Shown here: positions 35,655 to 44,571 of the stretch, one piece after another
How positions within the stretch are numbered: the stretch's first letter is position 1
Layout: each line of letters starts with the position of its first letter
Assembly: GCF_037860775.1 (NCBI RefSeq)
Contig: NZ_JBBEWC010000019.1
Span: 20,773 to 84,772 of the forward strand
Reading direction: 5' to 3'
Source: Emticicia soli
GTDB lineage: Bacteria; Bacteroidota; Bacteroidia; Cytophagales; Spirosomataceae
DNA: 64,000 nt
Program-made: the position numbers and the translations under genes
The notes under the pieces: model-generated
What the model saw: only the letters and a program-made list of their open reading frames with translations
The model's database searches: none
Told to the model about the DNA's origin: nothing

Positions 35655-37475
35655 TTATGCCATTGCAAAAGCACCTTTGCTTTCGTAACGTTTACGCTCG
35701 TTTTCGTCAAGGTAAATTTTACGCATACGAATCGATTTCGGCGTGATTTCTAGGTACTCATCTTTTTGGATATACTCCATTGCATCTTCTAAAGAGAAGT
35801 TGATTTTCGGAGCGATACGTACGTTATCATCAGAACCTGAGGCACGCATGTTGGTAAGTTTCTTCGCTGTTTGAAGGTTAATCACAAGGTCGTTCTGACG
35901 GTTGTGCTCACCAACTACCATACCCATGTAAATTTCTTCACTTGGATCGATGAAGAATACACCTCTGTCCTGCAATTTATCAATTGAATAAGGCGTAGCA
36001 GCACCATTACCCATCGAAATCAACGAACCGTTGATACGACCAGGAATCGGCCCTTTAAATGGTTCGTATGCTTTGAAACGGTGGTTCATGATTGCCTCAC
36101 CATAAGTAGCAGTAAGTACATTTGAACGCAAGCCAATCAAACCACGAGATGGGATAATAAACTCAAGGTGTTGTAAATCACCTTTAGGCTCCATAATCAA
36201 TAACTCACCTTTACGTTGTGTTACTAACTCAATTACTTTACCTGCTGTTTCTTCCGGTACATCAACTACCAATGTTTCTACTGGCTCTAGTCTTTCGCCG
36301 TTTTCACCTTCTTTGTATAATACTTGTGGCTGGCCAACTTGTAGCTCGTATCCTTCACGACGCATCGTTTCGATCAATACTGACAAGTGAAGAATACCAC
36401 GACCAAACACAATGAATTTATCTTCTGTATCACCTGTTTGTACACGCAATGCAAGGTTTTTCTCGGTTTCTTTCATCAAACGGTCACGTAAGTGGCGTGA
36501 TGTTACGAATTTACCTTCTTTACCAAAGAACGGAGAGTTATTGATGGTGAACAACATGTTCATAGTTGGCTCATCAATAGAAATACGTGGTAATGCTTCA
36601 GGGTTTTCAGCATCAGCGATAGTATCACCAATTTCAAAATCTTCAATACCTGTTACCGCACAAATCTCACCAGAACCTACTTCTGTAACTCTTGCTTTGC
36701 CTAAGCCTTCAAATACGTGCAATTCTTTGATACGCATTTTTTTAGTGCTACCATCAGCTTTGCAAAGAGCTACTTGCATACCTTCTTTCAATACACCTCT
36801 GGCTACACGGCCAACGGCAATACGACCTACGAAAGACGAATAGTCTAAAGAGGTAATCTGCATTTGTGCTGTACCTTCTACAACCGGAGATGCAGGGATG
36901 TTAGCTATGATTGCATCAAGCAACGGAATAATATCTGTCGTTGGTTTTTTCCAGTCGGTGCTCATCCAACCTTGTTTTGATGAACCATATAGACATGGGA
37001 AGTCTAATTGGTCTTCAGTTGCTTCAAGGTTAAACATAAGGTCAAACACTTGTTCGTGTACTTCTTCCGGACGGCAGTTTTCTTTGTCTACTTTATTTAC
37101 AACTACAATTGGTTTTAAGCCTAATTGTAGAGCTTTTCCTAATACAAAGCGAGTTTGAGGCATTGGGCCTTCAAAAGCATCAACCAATAAAATAACACCA
37201 TCAGCTAGTTTTAACACACGCTCTACCTCACCACCGAAGTCGGCGTGGCCTGGAGTATCTATAATATTGATTTTAACATCGTTGTAACGTACTGATACGT
37301 TCTTTGATACAATCGTGATTCCGCGTTCACGCTCAAGGTCATTGTTATCAAGAATCAAATCACCGAATTCCTGATTTTCTCTGAAAATTTTTGAAGCATG
37401 AATAATTTTGTCAACCAATGTCGTTTTACCGTGGTCAACGTGAGCAATAATGGCAATGTTTCTAATATTTTGCAT
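35655..37475 (-). CDS. typA: Ribosome-associated GTPase TypA/BipA
   Basis: The protein has 606 residues, the standard length. The G domain has AHVDHGKTTLVDK (G1), RERGITI (G2), IDTPGHADFGGEVER (G3) and NKVDKENCRPEE (G4). Later come domain II, two EF-G-like domains and the BipA-specific C-terminal domain (EGELLIMEP-like stretch, GRINGSLISMGNG). It binds the 70S ribosome as a GTPase and helps large-subunit assembly and stress adaptation. It is monocistronic. Confidence 0.97.
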   Translation of the reverse strand: MQNIRNIAIIAHVDHGKTTLVDKIIHASKIFRENQEFGDLILDNNDLERERGITIVSKNVSVRYNDVKINIIDTPGHADFGGEVERVLKLADGVILLVDAFEGPMPQTRFVLGKALQLGLKPIVVVNKVDKENCRPEEVHEQVFDLMFNLEATEDQLDFPCLYGSSKQGWMSTDWKKPTTDIIPLLDAIIANIPASPVVEGTAQMQITSLDYSSFVGRIAVGRVARGVLKEGMQVALCKADGSTKKMRIKELHVFEGLGKARVTEVGSGEICAVTGIEDFEIGDTIADAENPEALPRISIDEPTMNMLFTINNSPFFGKEGKFVTSRHLRDRLMKETEKNLALRVQTGDTEDKFIVFGRGILHLSVLIETMRREGYELQVGQPQVLYKEGENGERLEPVETLVVDVPEETAGKVIELVTQRKGELLIMEPKGDLQHLEFIIPSRGLIGLRSNVLTATYGEAIMNHRFKAYEPFKGPIPGRINGSLISMGNGAATPYSIDKLQDRGVFFIDPSEEIYMGMVVGEHNRQNDLVINLQTAKKLTNMRASGSDDNVRIAPKINFSLEDAMEYIQKDEYLEITPKSIRMRKIYLDENERKRYESKGAFAMA

Positions 37476-37839
37476 TTAAGTCTGAAAGTTATCGTAATGC
37501 GCCAATCTTTACCCCAACGCATCACGGATAAACGACTAACGAACTACACCTTTTTAAAATAAACTGCAAAATTAGAAAAATACAATGAGAAATCCTCATT
37601 TTTCGGATATAATCCTATGATTATTAAATTGTTAATAAGAATAGTGCAAAAACCGAGGTGTTTTTTGAAGAGCTTATTTTAATACAGTATATACGAAAGC
37701 CTGAAAAAATTATAAGTTTATTGATGAAAATTTACATACAGTCAAAAGCACAAGTATTAGCCTAACGCTAAACTTTTATGAGAAACAATAAAAATGTAAG
37801 AAATGGTTTCAGAAGGTCGATGTATGTTTAAACACACGC
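37476..37839. other. 364-base non-coding stretch upstream of typA
   Basis: A TAATTTTG (-7 type) lies on the minus strand at 37575-37568, about 93 bases before the typA ATG, and is the probable typA promoter. No -33 partner is clear. The remaining ~260 bases show no gene or strong hairpin. Confidence 0.5.
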
Positions 37840-38349
37840 TTAAAACTCGTTCAGAATAATTACTTTCGATTCTACAGTGTTCGAAATATTACCTGCTCTG
37901 TCTTTTATTGTAATCTGGTATTTCAGTGAATCTTTTTTAGGTACAAAGTTCTGGAAATAAACCAGCGAGTAGTCGAGTGTGCCTTCAATCGGGCCTTTTT
38001 TACCATCGCTTTTCAGGCGAGGGAAAAAGCCAGAGTAGGGTACTTCTTGGTTTACTTCCTGGAAAACACCGTTTTTCTGGCGGAAAATTCGCACTATATA
38101 ATTGAAGTCCTGGGTTTCTACAGCTACTGCTTTTTCTGCTTCATTCAGCCCAAGGTCTCCGTCGCCATCCTGAAACTTAATTGTCAGAATAACCGAGTCT
38201 TTCTTAGAGCCGTCTGTTTGGTCTAGTCTGATTTCTTTGCGTAAATCCTTGAACTCAATATAGGGTTTTTCGTCAAAAGATATTTCTTTATAACAAGCTG
38301 TTACCAAAGCCATTACACTAAAAACAACTAATACTGAAACCTTTTTCAT
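37840..38349 (-). CDS. Small lipoprotein of unknown function
   Basis: The protein has 169 residues. The lipoprotein signal ends at ALVTACYKEI. The mature part contains a motif rich in aspartate and glycine (KFQDGDGDLGLNEAEK), which looks like a calcium-binding loop or the start of an Ig-like fold, and a final segment (YQITIKDRAGNISNTVESKVI) typical of beta-sandwich domains. Similar lipoproteins are common in Cytophagales. I do not recognise a specific function. Confidence 0.7.
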   Translation of the reverse strand: MKKVSVLVVFSVMALVTACYKEISFDEKPYIEFKDLRKEIRLDQTDGSKKDSVILTIKFQDGDGDLGLNEAEKAVAVETQDFNYIVRIFRQKNGVFQEVNQEVPYSGFFPRLKSDGKKGPIEGTLDYSLVYFQNFVPKKDSLKYQITIKDRAGNISNTVESKVIILNEF

Positions 38350-38455
38350 TTCTTATCTGTAATTTTATAAGCAATTTAGTATAAAAAAGATAGTTTGGGG
38401 TGTTTGTCAATATTTTTTTATTGATTCTTGCCCGAGCTATTAATTAATCTTTTTC

Positions 38456-39520
38456 ATGGGTATTCGTGACGAACTAAAATCGGCAGTATTGCAAATCAAC
38501 GATAATTCTCAAAAGTTACCTACTTTTGAAGAATTAGCACTAGAAATTTTTCGCTTTCAGGCAGTTGCCAATCCTGTCTATAAAGAGTATCTGGGTTACC
38601 TGAAAGTGAATCCTCAGAGAATAGACCGTATAGAAAAAATTCCTTTTTTACCGATTCAGTTTTTTAAGCATCACAAAGTTATTACCGACAATGCTCCTAC
38701 ACAAATGGTTTTTGAAAGTAGTGGTACTACTCAACAAAATACTAGTAAGCACTATGTAAGCGACCTGCCATTTTATGAGCATGTAAGCCAGAAGATTTTC
38801 GAGCAGTTTTATGGCCCAATTACCGACTACCATATATTGGCATTGCTCCCATCTTATCTTGAACGAAATAATTCGTCGTTGGTGTATATGGTGCAGAGTT
38901 TTATTTATCGCACATATTCACGAGAATCAGGATTCTACCTCAATAATACGGCAGAATTGCTTCAGAAGTTACACCAACTCTCAGAAAACTCTCAAACCCA
39001 CCGAAAAGTTTTGCTAATAGGGGTAACTTTTGCCTTGCTCGACTTGGTAGAAGATGAAAAAGAACTTGATTTTCTGGCGAGCTTCGGCGATAGACTCATT
39101 GTGATGGAAACCGGGGGTATGAAAGGCCGCCGCAAAGAATTGCTACGTGAAGAAGTGCACGAAATATTAATGAGCCATTTGCCTATCAAGCACGTGCATT
39201 CTGAATATGGTATGACCGAGTTACTTTCGCAGGGCTATTCTAAAGGGGATGGGGTTTTTGAATTGCCTAATACCCTGAAAATTCTATTAAGGGAAATCAA
39301 CGACCCTTTTAAAATCATTTCCTCGCAATTCCGCTCTGATATTTCGAGAGAGACTACTATTCGTGGCGGAATAAATGTGATAGACCTGGCTAATGTAGAT
39401 TCTTGTAGTTTTATTGAAACACAAGATTTGGGAGCATATCAGGTCAATAGTCAGCAATTCAGTGTTATAGGGCGTTTTGATAATTCTGATATACGAGGCT
39501 GTAACCTCTTAGTGCTTTAA
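38456..39520 (+). CDS. LuxE-like acyl-protein synthetase / acyl-adenylate family protein
   Basis: The protein has 354 residues. The adenylate-forming signature FESSGTTQQNTSKH and the segments SYLERNNSSLVYMVQ and HSEYGMTELLSQGY match LuxE-type acyl-protein synthetases. These activate a fatty or other carboxylic acid with ATP. No luxCD or luciferase genes are adjacent, so bioluminescence is not implied. In Bacteroidota the gene is often annotated as an acyl transferase. It converges on the kinase-like gene with stops overlapping by four bases and no room for a terminator. Confidence 0.8.
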   Translation: MGIRDELKSAVLQINDNSQKLPTFEELALEIFRFQAVANPVYKEYLGYLKVNPQRIDRIEKIPFLPIQFFKHHKVITDNAPTQMVFESSGTTQQNTSKHYVSDLPFYEHVSQKIFEQFYGPITDYHILALLPSYLERNNSSLVYMVQSFIYRTYSRESGFYLNNTAELLQKLHQLSENSQTHRKVLLIGVTFALLDLVEDEKELDFLASFGDRLIVMETGGMKGRRKELLREEVHEILMSHLPIKHVHSEYGMTELLSQGYSKGDGVFELPNTLKILLREINDPFKIISSQFRSDISRETTIRGGINVIDLANVDSCSFIETQDLGAYQVNSQQFSVIGRFDNSDIRGCNLLVL

Positions 39521-40404
39521 CCTTGCAGATATTTATTCATTGTGCGTAAAACCGGAGGCAAATAGCTTGTACCAAAAATATTGACATGCACCATTAGCGG
39601 GTAAATGTTATAAATCGGTATACGTTCGTCAAAACGAGGCTGTAACGGAAAACTCTCGTGATAGGCTTCATAAAAACGATTATCGAAACCGCCGAAAAGC
39701 GTAGTAAAAGCCATTTCCATTTCTCTGTTTCCATAATATACAGCAGGATCAATCAGGCAGGGGTTGCCCAAGTCATCAGTAATTACATTACCCGACCACA
39801 AGTCGCCATGCAATAAAGCTGGTTGTTCGTTAGGCAATAAATCAGGCAATATTTTATAAAATTGCTGAAACTTATCGTATAAGTCCTTACTTATCAGGTC
39901 ATTGTAATAGGCCAAGCCTGCTTGAGCATTTAACCTTTTTTCTATAAAAAAATCTATCCAATTAGCATACGGGGTATTAAATTGTTGCAGAGAACCAATA
40001 TAATTATCAAAATTTAGCCCAAACGAATCGTTGGTATTTCGGTGTAGCGAAGCTAGTCTTTGCCCTAGTAGTTCCCAATAATCAAAGTTGGGTTTTGCGT
40101 ATTCTATGTTTTCTAAAACCAGGTAATCCTGCCCATCTCTTCGGCCCCAGTTAATTACCTCCGGTATCCTAATCACGTTGGCTTGGCGTAGCAAATCTAG
40201 TCCTTTAGCTTCGGCTTCAAACATTCCTTCATGGTTTCGGGTATTATACTTGATAAAGTATTTGCCTTCGTTAGTATGTACCTGAACCGTAATATTAATA
40301 TTACCTCCCTGAAGCAAACGATATTCAGTAACCTGCACATCTCGCCCCAAGGTCTCAAAAAAGACCCCCTCAAAGAATTGGAATTGTTCTTCTGCCGTTT
40401 GCAT
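39517..40404 (-). CDS. Fructosamine-kinase family protein
   Basis: The protein has 295 residues from the ATG at 40404; MRARC upstream (40419) is an alternative start. It has the phosphotransferase (APH-like) core: LHGDLWSGN (catalytic loop), then LIDPAVYYGNREMEMAF (metal-binding DPA), both diagnostic of the fructosamine-3-kinase/ketosamine-kinase family. It would phosphorylate glycated (ketosamine) lysines, allowing protein deglycation in the cytosol. Its stop shares TTAA with the convergent LuxE-like gene. An 11-bp palindrome lies just upstream of its start. Confidence 0.9.
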   Translation of the reverse strand: MQTAEEQFQFFEGVFFETLGRDVQVTEYRLLQGGNINITVQVHTNEGKYFIKYNTRNHEGMFEAEAKGLDLLRQANVIRIPEVINWGRRDGQDYLVLENIEYAKPNFDYWELLGQRLASLHRNTNDSFGLNFDNYIGSLQQFNTPYANWIDFFIEKRLNAQAGLAYYNDLISKDLYDKFQQFYKILPDLLPNEQPALLHGDLWSGNVITDDLGNPCLIDPAVYYGNREMEMAFTTLFGGFDNRFYEAYHESFPLQPRFDERIPIYNIYPLMVHVNIFGTSYLPPVLRTMNKYLQG

Positions 40405-40449
40405 ACACCTGGCCCTCAAAAGATTTTAATTAAGCGTGTTTTAGTTATT

Positions 40450-40478
40450 TCTAATAAGAAAAAAGCCTTCTTATTAGA
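40450..40478. promoter_or_regulatory. Perfect 11-bp inverted repeat between kinase-like gene and dxr
   Basis: TCTAATAAGAA (40450-40460) and TTCTTATTAGA (40468-40478) flank a 7-base AAAAGCC centre. It lies in the divergent promoter region and lacks a clean T run, so a regulator site or RNA hairpin is possible. Confidence 0.5.
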
Positions 40479-40674
40479 TAATAATCTGTAAGATTATGGC
40501 CTAAATACGCTCTTATTTCAATACGATTAGCAAAGTAAAAAATTCTCGTTAAATTTTCCGAACTTTGTCTTCAGAATTAAAAGCACCTATAGGTAGGGTC
40601 AATAAATGCTTTTTAGAAAAACATAACGCAGTACAACGAATTTTATTCTTAGATTCTCATATTCCTGTTAATAC

Positions 40675-41826
40675 ATGAAAAAAAATTTAGCTATTCTAGG
40701 CTCAACGGGTTCGATAGGCACGCAGGCATTAGATGTGGTGGCCGCAAACCCCGATATTTTTGAAATTGAGGTGCTAACAGCCCAGAATAATGCCGATTTA
40801 TTGATTGAGCAAGCAGCAAAGTTCCGCCCAAATGTGGTAGTTATATCAAACGAGGCGCTATATGATAAAGTTTTTTCGGCCCTCGACCCCCTCGATATTA
40901 AAGTATATGCCGGCGAAAAATCGTTGGCATCGGTCGTGCAAATGGAGTCAGTTCATATAGTACTTACGGCTTTGGTAGGTTATGCAGGGCTTATCCCGAC
41001 CATTGCAGCTATTAAAGCAGGGAAACATATTGCATTGGCCAATAAAGAAACATTGGTAGTAGCAGGTGAGTTGGTAACAGAGCTGGCAGATAAAAACAGA
41101 GTTCATATTCTTCCGGTAGATTCTGAACATTCGGCTATTTTTCAGTGTCTGGTAGGGGAGTTTCATAATCCTATCGAGAAAATAATACTTACGGCTTCCG
41201 GCGGGCCTTTTCTGGGTAAAGACCGTGATTTCTTGAAAACGGTAAGCAAACAGCAGGCTTTGAAACATCCCAACTGGAGCATGGGTGCAAAAATTACGAT
41301 AGATTCAGCTTCGTTGATGAATAAAGGTCTGGAAGTAATAGAAGCAAAATGGCTTTTTGGCCTCACGACCGAGCAGATTGAGGTAGTGGTGCATCCGCAA
41401 AGTATTATTCACTCAATGGTGCAGTTTGAAGACGGAAGCATAAAAGCACAAATGGGCTTGCCTGATATGCGTGTTCCTATACAGTTTGCCTTGGCGTATC
41501 CTGTTCGTTTAAAATCCGATTTCCCGAGGTTTGATTTTACTAAATATCCGTCGCTTACTTTTCAACAGCCAGATATTCAGACATTCAGAAACCTTGGCTT
41601 TGCTTTTGATGCACTTAACAAAGGTGGTAACATGGCTTGTATCGTAAATGCAGCTAACGAAATAGCAGTAGCATCGTTTCTACGAGACGAAATCGGCTTT
41701 CTGGAAATGTCAGATCTTATAGAAGATTGTATGAATAAGGTAAGTTTTGTAAAAACGCCTACACTTGAAGACTACATAAAAACCGACGAAGAAACCCGCC
41801 GTATAGCTATGGAGTTTTCTTGCTAG
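40675..41826 (+). CDS. dxr: 1-deoxy-D-xylulose 5-phosphate reductoisomerase
   Basis: The protein has 383 residues, the usual length. The NADPH-binding GSTGSIGTQALDVV is at the N-terminus. The substrate/metal region has VDSEHSAIFQCL, LTASGGPFL, HPNWSMGAKITIDSASLMNK and GLEVIEAKWLF, all diagnostic. It makes 2-C-methyl-D-erythritol 4-phosphate in the MEP isoprenoid pathway. It is a single cytosolic gene, not joined to other MEP genes in this window. Confidence 0.97.
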   Translation: MKKNLAILGSTGSIGTQALDVVAANPDIFEIEVLTAQNNADLLIEQAAKFRPNVVVISNEALYDKVFSALDPLDIKVYAGEKSLASVVQMESVHIVLTALVGYAGLIPTIAAIKAGKHIALANKETLVVAGELVTELADKNRVHILPVDSEHSAIFQCLVGEFHNPIEKIILTASGGPFLGKDRDFLKTVSKQQALKHPNWSMGAKITIDSASLMNKGLEVIEAKWLFGLTTEQIEVVVHPQSIIHSMVQFEDGSIKAQMGLPDMRVPIQFALAYPVRLKSDFPRFDFTKYPSLTFQQPDIQTFRNLGFAFDALNKGGNMACIVNAANEIAVASFLRDEIGFLEMSDLIEDCMNKVSFVKTPTLEDYIKTDEETRRIAMEFSC

Positions 41827-41946
41827 TTTGTAAGGCAGCGTGTACTGCCATTGGATAAGCATTTATCCATATTCGCTTTTGTTTTTATGTCATTATTAAA
41901 TTCTGCTAAATAGTAATATGCCAGAAATTGACTTGTTGTGGCTGAA

Positions 41947-41968
41947 ATAGCACTATATAAAGTGCTAT
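41947..41968. promoter_or_regulatory. Perfect 8-bp hairpin before the second RluA gene
   Basis: ATAGCACT and AGTGCTAT flank ATATAA. It lies about 120 bases after dxr and 40 bases before the promoter element of the next gene. It has no T run. Confidence 0.4.
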
Positions 41969-42005
41969 CAACCATAGTTTTATAGTTTAAGATAGAAAAA
42001 CTGAG

Positions 42006-42013
42006 TATCTTTG
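42006..42013 (+). promoter_or_regulatory. -7 element of the second RluA-type gene (TATCTTTG)
   Basis: TATCTTTG fits TAnnTTTG. It contains the alternative TTG start at 42011, which argues that translation really begins at the ATG at 42032. Confidence 0.65.
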
Positions 42014-42031
42014 CAGCAAATTATTAAAGAT

Positions 42032-42757
42032 ATGAAACAGCCTTTTTACGTTCTTTACGAAGACAATCACATTATTATTGTCAATAAAGCAGCAGGTGTT
42101 TTGGTACAAGGCGATGCTACAGGAGATAAGACTTTATCAGATTACGTTAAGGAATACATTAAAAAAAAATACGATAAACCGGGCGATGTATTTTTAGGTA
42201 CCGTACACCGCCTCGACCGCCCCGTAAGCGGTCTTGTTGTTTTTGCACGTACTTCAAAAGCGCTTGAGCGGATGAATGAGTTATTCCGTAAAAGAGATAT
42301 TCAGAAAACCTATTGGGCAGTAGTAGGTAAAAGACCGGAAAAGAAAAGTGGAAAACTAACCAATTGGTTGGTGAAAAATGAAGAGAAAAATACGGTTAAA
42401 GCTTTTGATACCGAAGTGCCAGGTTCTCAGAAAGCGGAGCTCAATTATCGTTATCTTGGAGAAATCAACCACTATCATTTATTAGAGGTAAATCCTATTA
42501 CTGGTCGCCCGCATCAAATCAGGGTGCAATTGGCAAGTATGGGTTGTCCTATAAGGGGTGACGTGAAATATGGGTATCCAAGAGCAAACCCTGAGGGCAA
42601 TATCAACCTTCATGCGCGTCGTTTATACTTTATTCATCCGGTTAAGAAAGAACCAATTCTTTGCAAAGCACCGCTTCCGGAAAATCCTTTCTGGGAAGAA
42701 TTCCTGGAGCTTGAACCAGAAGAAATTAAAACCGAAAATCTGGATTTCTTATATTAA
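42032..42757 (+). CDS. RluA-family pseudouridine synthase (second paralogue)
   Basis: The protein has 241 residues from the ATG at 42032. The catalytic VHRLDRPVSGLV motif is intact. NKAAGVLVQGDATGD, VNPITGRPHQIRVQLA and GCPIRGDVKYGY are RluA signatures. It has no S4 domain and is the second such enzyme in the window, sharing the fold but little sequence with the gene at 19976. It probably modifies a different RNA position. Its transcript ends at a strong hairpin. Confidence 0.93.
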   Translation: MKQPFYVLYEDNHIIIVNKAAGVLVQGDATGDKTLSDYVKEYIKKKYDKPGDVFLGTVHRLDRPVSGLVVFARTSKALERMNELFRKRDIQKTYWAVVGKRPEKKSGKLTNWLVKNEEKNTVKAFDTEVPGSQKAELNYRYLGEINHYHLLEVNPITGRPHQIRVQLASMGCPIRGDVKYGYPRANPEGNINLHARRLYFIHPVKKEPILCKAPLPENPFWEEFLELEPEEIKTENLDFLY

Positions 42758-42790
42758 GAAACTAGAGTATTGTAAGTCTTTGAGTCTGAG

Positions 42791-42837
42791 CCTGTTTGAA
42801 CTTATTCGATAATAAGTTTAAACAGGTTTTATTTTTT
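42791..42837 (+). terminator. Terminator of the second RluA-type gene
   Basis: A 16-bp stem with one G-T pair (CCTGTTTGAACTTATT at 42791-42806, with 42811-42826) and a CGAT loop, followed by TTTTATTTTTT. Confidence 0.9.
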
Positions 42838-42942
42838 AATATAATGTAAGACATTCAAATATGAAATCTACAAGGATTTAACCCCTCATTGATAATATTT
42901 TTGTAATTTGCCCGCCTCAATCAACCTCTTAATTTATTAAAG

Positions 42943-43869
42943 ATGAATCGTAGAAATTTTCTTTCAAAAAGCGCTTTGGCAGCAGGTGCGTCTGCTTTGC
43001 CAATGGGAGCTGCTTTAGCCTCTGAAACACAAGCAAATTTGCCTGCCGATAAATTTAAACTTTTGTATGCACCACATTTCGGCATGTTCGAAAACTCTGC
43101 AGGAAAAGACCTGATTGATCAGTTAAAATTCATGGCCGATAACGGTTTCATGGCCTTAGAAGACAATGGTATGCTAGGTCGCTCGGTAGAAGAACAGAAA
43201 AAAATTGGGGAAACGCTGGCCAAATTGAATATGAAAATGGGTGTTTTTGTAATTGATGGTGGCGATAACTGGAAAACATCTTTGGCCACGGGCAAAAAAG
43301 ATTTTTTAGAGAACTTCCTGAAAACTTGCCGTACTTCGGTAGAGGTAGCTAAGCGTGTAAATGCCAGATGGGCAACTGTTGTACCTGGTTTTTATGAAAG
43401 AAGATTACCAATTGGTATCCAGACAGCCAATGTAATAGACGCACTGCGCCGTGCTTGTGATATACTAGAGCCGCATAACCTAACTATGGTGCTAGAACCA
43501 TTAAGCGATACACCTGAATTATTCTTACGCAACTCTGACCAGACATACATGATTTGTAAGGCCGTAAACAGCCCATCGTGCAAGATATTGTTTGATATGT
43601 GGCATATGCAACGTAACGAAGGCCGCATGACCCAGAATATGGACTGGTGTTGGGATGAAATCGGGTATTTCCAGATTGGAGATGAGCCGGGTCGTAATGA
43701 ACCAACTACCGGAGAGATAAATTATAGAAGCCTTTTCAAACACATTTACGATAAATCGAAGGCCAAAAACCAAGAGTTTATTATGGGTATGGAGCACGGA
43801 AATGCCTACAAAGGGCTGGAAGGCGAGAAGAAACTAATAGAAGCTTATAGATGGAGCGATAATTTCTAA
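42943..43869 (+). CDS. Tat-exported sugar phosphate isomerase/epimerase-like TIM-barrel protein (hydroxypyruvate isomerase type)
   Basis: The protein has 308 residues. The twin-arginine signal is RRNFLSKSALAAGASALPMG, so it is exported folded. The TIM-barrel xylose-isomerase-like domain has MVLEPLSDTPELFLRN (metal-binding glutamate), LFDMWHMQRNEG and FQIGDEPGRNEPTTGEINY, which match the hydroxypyruvate isomerase-like branch. These enzymes use a divalent metal for aldose-ketose isomerisation or epimerisation. Like the Gfo/Idh protein at 9499 it is a periplasmic carbohydrate enzyme, typical for this group of bacteria. Confidence 0.9.
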   Translation: MNRRNFLSKSALAAGASALPMGAALASETQANLPADKFKLLYAPHFGMFENSAGKDLIDQLKFMADNGFMALEDNGMLGRSVEEQKKIGETLAKLNMKMGVFVIDGGDNWKTSLATGKKDFLENFLKTCRTSVEVAKRVNARWATVVPGFYERRLPIGIQTANVIDALRRACDILEPHNLTMVLEPLSDTPELFLRNSDQTYMICKAVNSPSCKILFDMWHMQRNEGRMTQNMDWCWDEIGYFQIGDEPGRNEPTTGEINYRSLFKHIYDKSKAKNQEFIMGMEHGNAYKGLEGEKKLIEAYRWSDNF

Positions 43870-43899
43870 AGTACTATCTTAGAGCATTAAATAAAAATT

Positions 43900-43935
43900 A
43901 AGGTATCATGCCTAAAACGGCTGATACCTTTTTTT
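43900..43935 (+). terminator. Terminator of the TIM-barrel gene
   Basis: AGGTATCA (43901-43908) pairs with TGATACCT (43922-43929), with an inner GCC/GGC, one bulged base, and a following T run. Confidence 0.85.
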
Positions 43936-43982
43936 ATGCTTGGTGTTAAATTAGAATCTTTAAAGGCGGACTTAATAACACA

Positions 43983-44018
43983 AAAAAAGCCCTATTCAGT
44001 TATGAATAGGGCTTTTTT
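43983..44018. terminator. Terminator of the small-lipoprotein pair
   Basis: A perfect 16-bp stem (AAAAAAGCCCTATTCA at 43983-43998, with 44003-44018) with GTTA loop. On the minus strand it ends the lipoprotein transcript; the A/T arms also allow termination from the other side. Confidence 0.9.
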
Positions 44019-44031
44019 GTCTAAGAAAAAA

Positions 44032-44214
44032 TTATTTCTTAGTAGTATCAGCAGCAGCTGCAGTTGAATCTACTACTGTAGTGTCAACAGGAGCCATTAC
44101 TGAAGTAGCAGTAGTATCAACTACTGTAGAATCAGCAGAACCTTCAGTTTTAGAAGTACAAGCAGCTAGAGAAGCTACACCTGCTACGAATAAAATTGCA
44201 AATACTTTTTTCAT
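44032..44214 (-). CDS. Small Thr/Asp/Ala-rich lipoprotein (copy B)
   Basis: The protein has 60 residues. The signal MKKVFAILFVAGVASLAAC ends in a lipobox (LAAC, lipidated Cys19). The mature 42 residues are made of T, V, D, S and A (EGSADSTVVDTTATSV, then DTTVVDSTAAAADTTKK), low in complexity and negatively charged. It is nearly identical to the neighbour at 44251, so this is a recent tandem duplicate. It has no recognised domain. It may be an abundant envelope lipoprotein or spacer; function is unknown. Confidence 0.8.
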   Translation of the reverse strand: MKKVFAILFVAGVASLAACTSKTEGSADSTVVDTTATSVMAPVDTTVVDSTAAAADTTKK

Positions 44215-44250
44215 TTTGTATAATGTTTTAGATTTATTTCTTAATTCAGA

Positions 44251-44430
44251 TTATTTTTTTGTTGTATCAGCAGCAGCTGTAGTATCAACAGCAACAGTTG
44301 TATCAACTGGAGCTACTACTGTTGCAGTAGTGTCAACTGCAGTTGAATCAGCAGAACCTTCAGTTTTAGAAGTACAAGCCGCTAAAGAAGCGATACCAGC
44401 TACGAATAAGATTGCAAATACTTTTTTCAT
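44251..44430 (-). CDS. Small Thr/Asp/Ala-rich lipoprotein (copy A)
   Basis: The protein has 59 residues, read from the ATG at 44430 to the TAA at 44253-44251. The signal peptide differs from copy B by one residue (I for V at position 13) and has the same LAAC lipobox. The mature part (EGSADSTAVDTTATVV, then VDTTAAADTTKK) is the same low-complexity acidic type with small insertions and deletions. It is upstream of copy B by 36 bases and is preceded by a good promoter. An antisense ORF across both genes is a shadow. Confidence 0.8.
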   Translation of the reverse strand: MKKVFAILFVAGIASLAACTSKTEGSADSTAVDTTATVVAPVDTTVAVDTTAAADTTKK

Positions 44431-44464
44431 TTCTATATGATGTTTTAAGGTTTGAAACGCATTG

Positions 44465-44496
44465 CAAATTTAAGTTTATTTTAAGATATGACGCAA
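44465..44496 (-). promoter_or_regulatory. Promoter of the small-lipoprotein pair (TTG-N21-TAAATTTG)
   Basis: On the minus strand TTG (44496-44494) and TAAATTTG (44472-44465) are spaced as expected for Bacteroidota. The leader to the ATG at 44430 is about 30 bases. Confidence 0.65.
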
Positions 44497-44571
44497 GCAT
44501 TTCTTAAATTTTTTTTAAAATCCCCTTAAATATGTCTTAAGAATATAAAGTGCTCTTGGTATTGTACAATT

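Noticed and set aside
44081..44440. 119-residue plus-strand ORF across the small lipoproteins
   Set aside because: It is antisense to two clear lipoprotein genes with lipoboxes; its open frame results from their repetitive codons.
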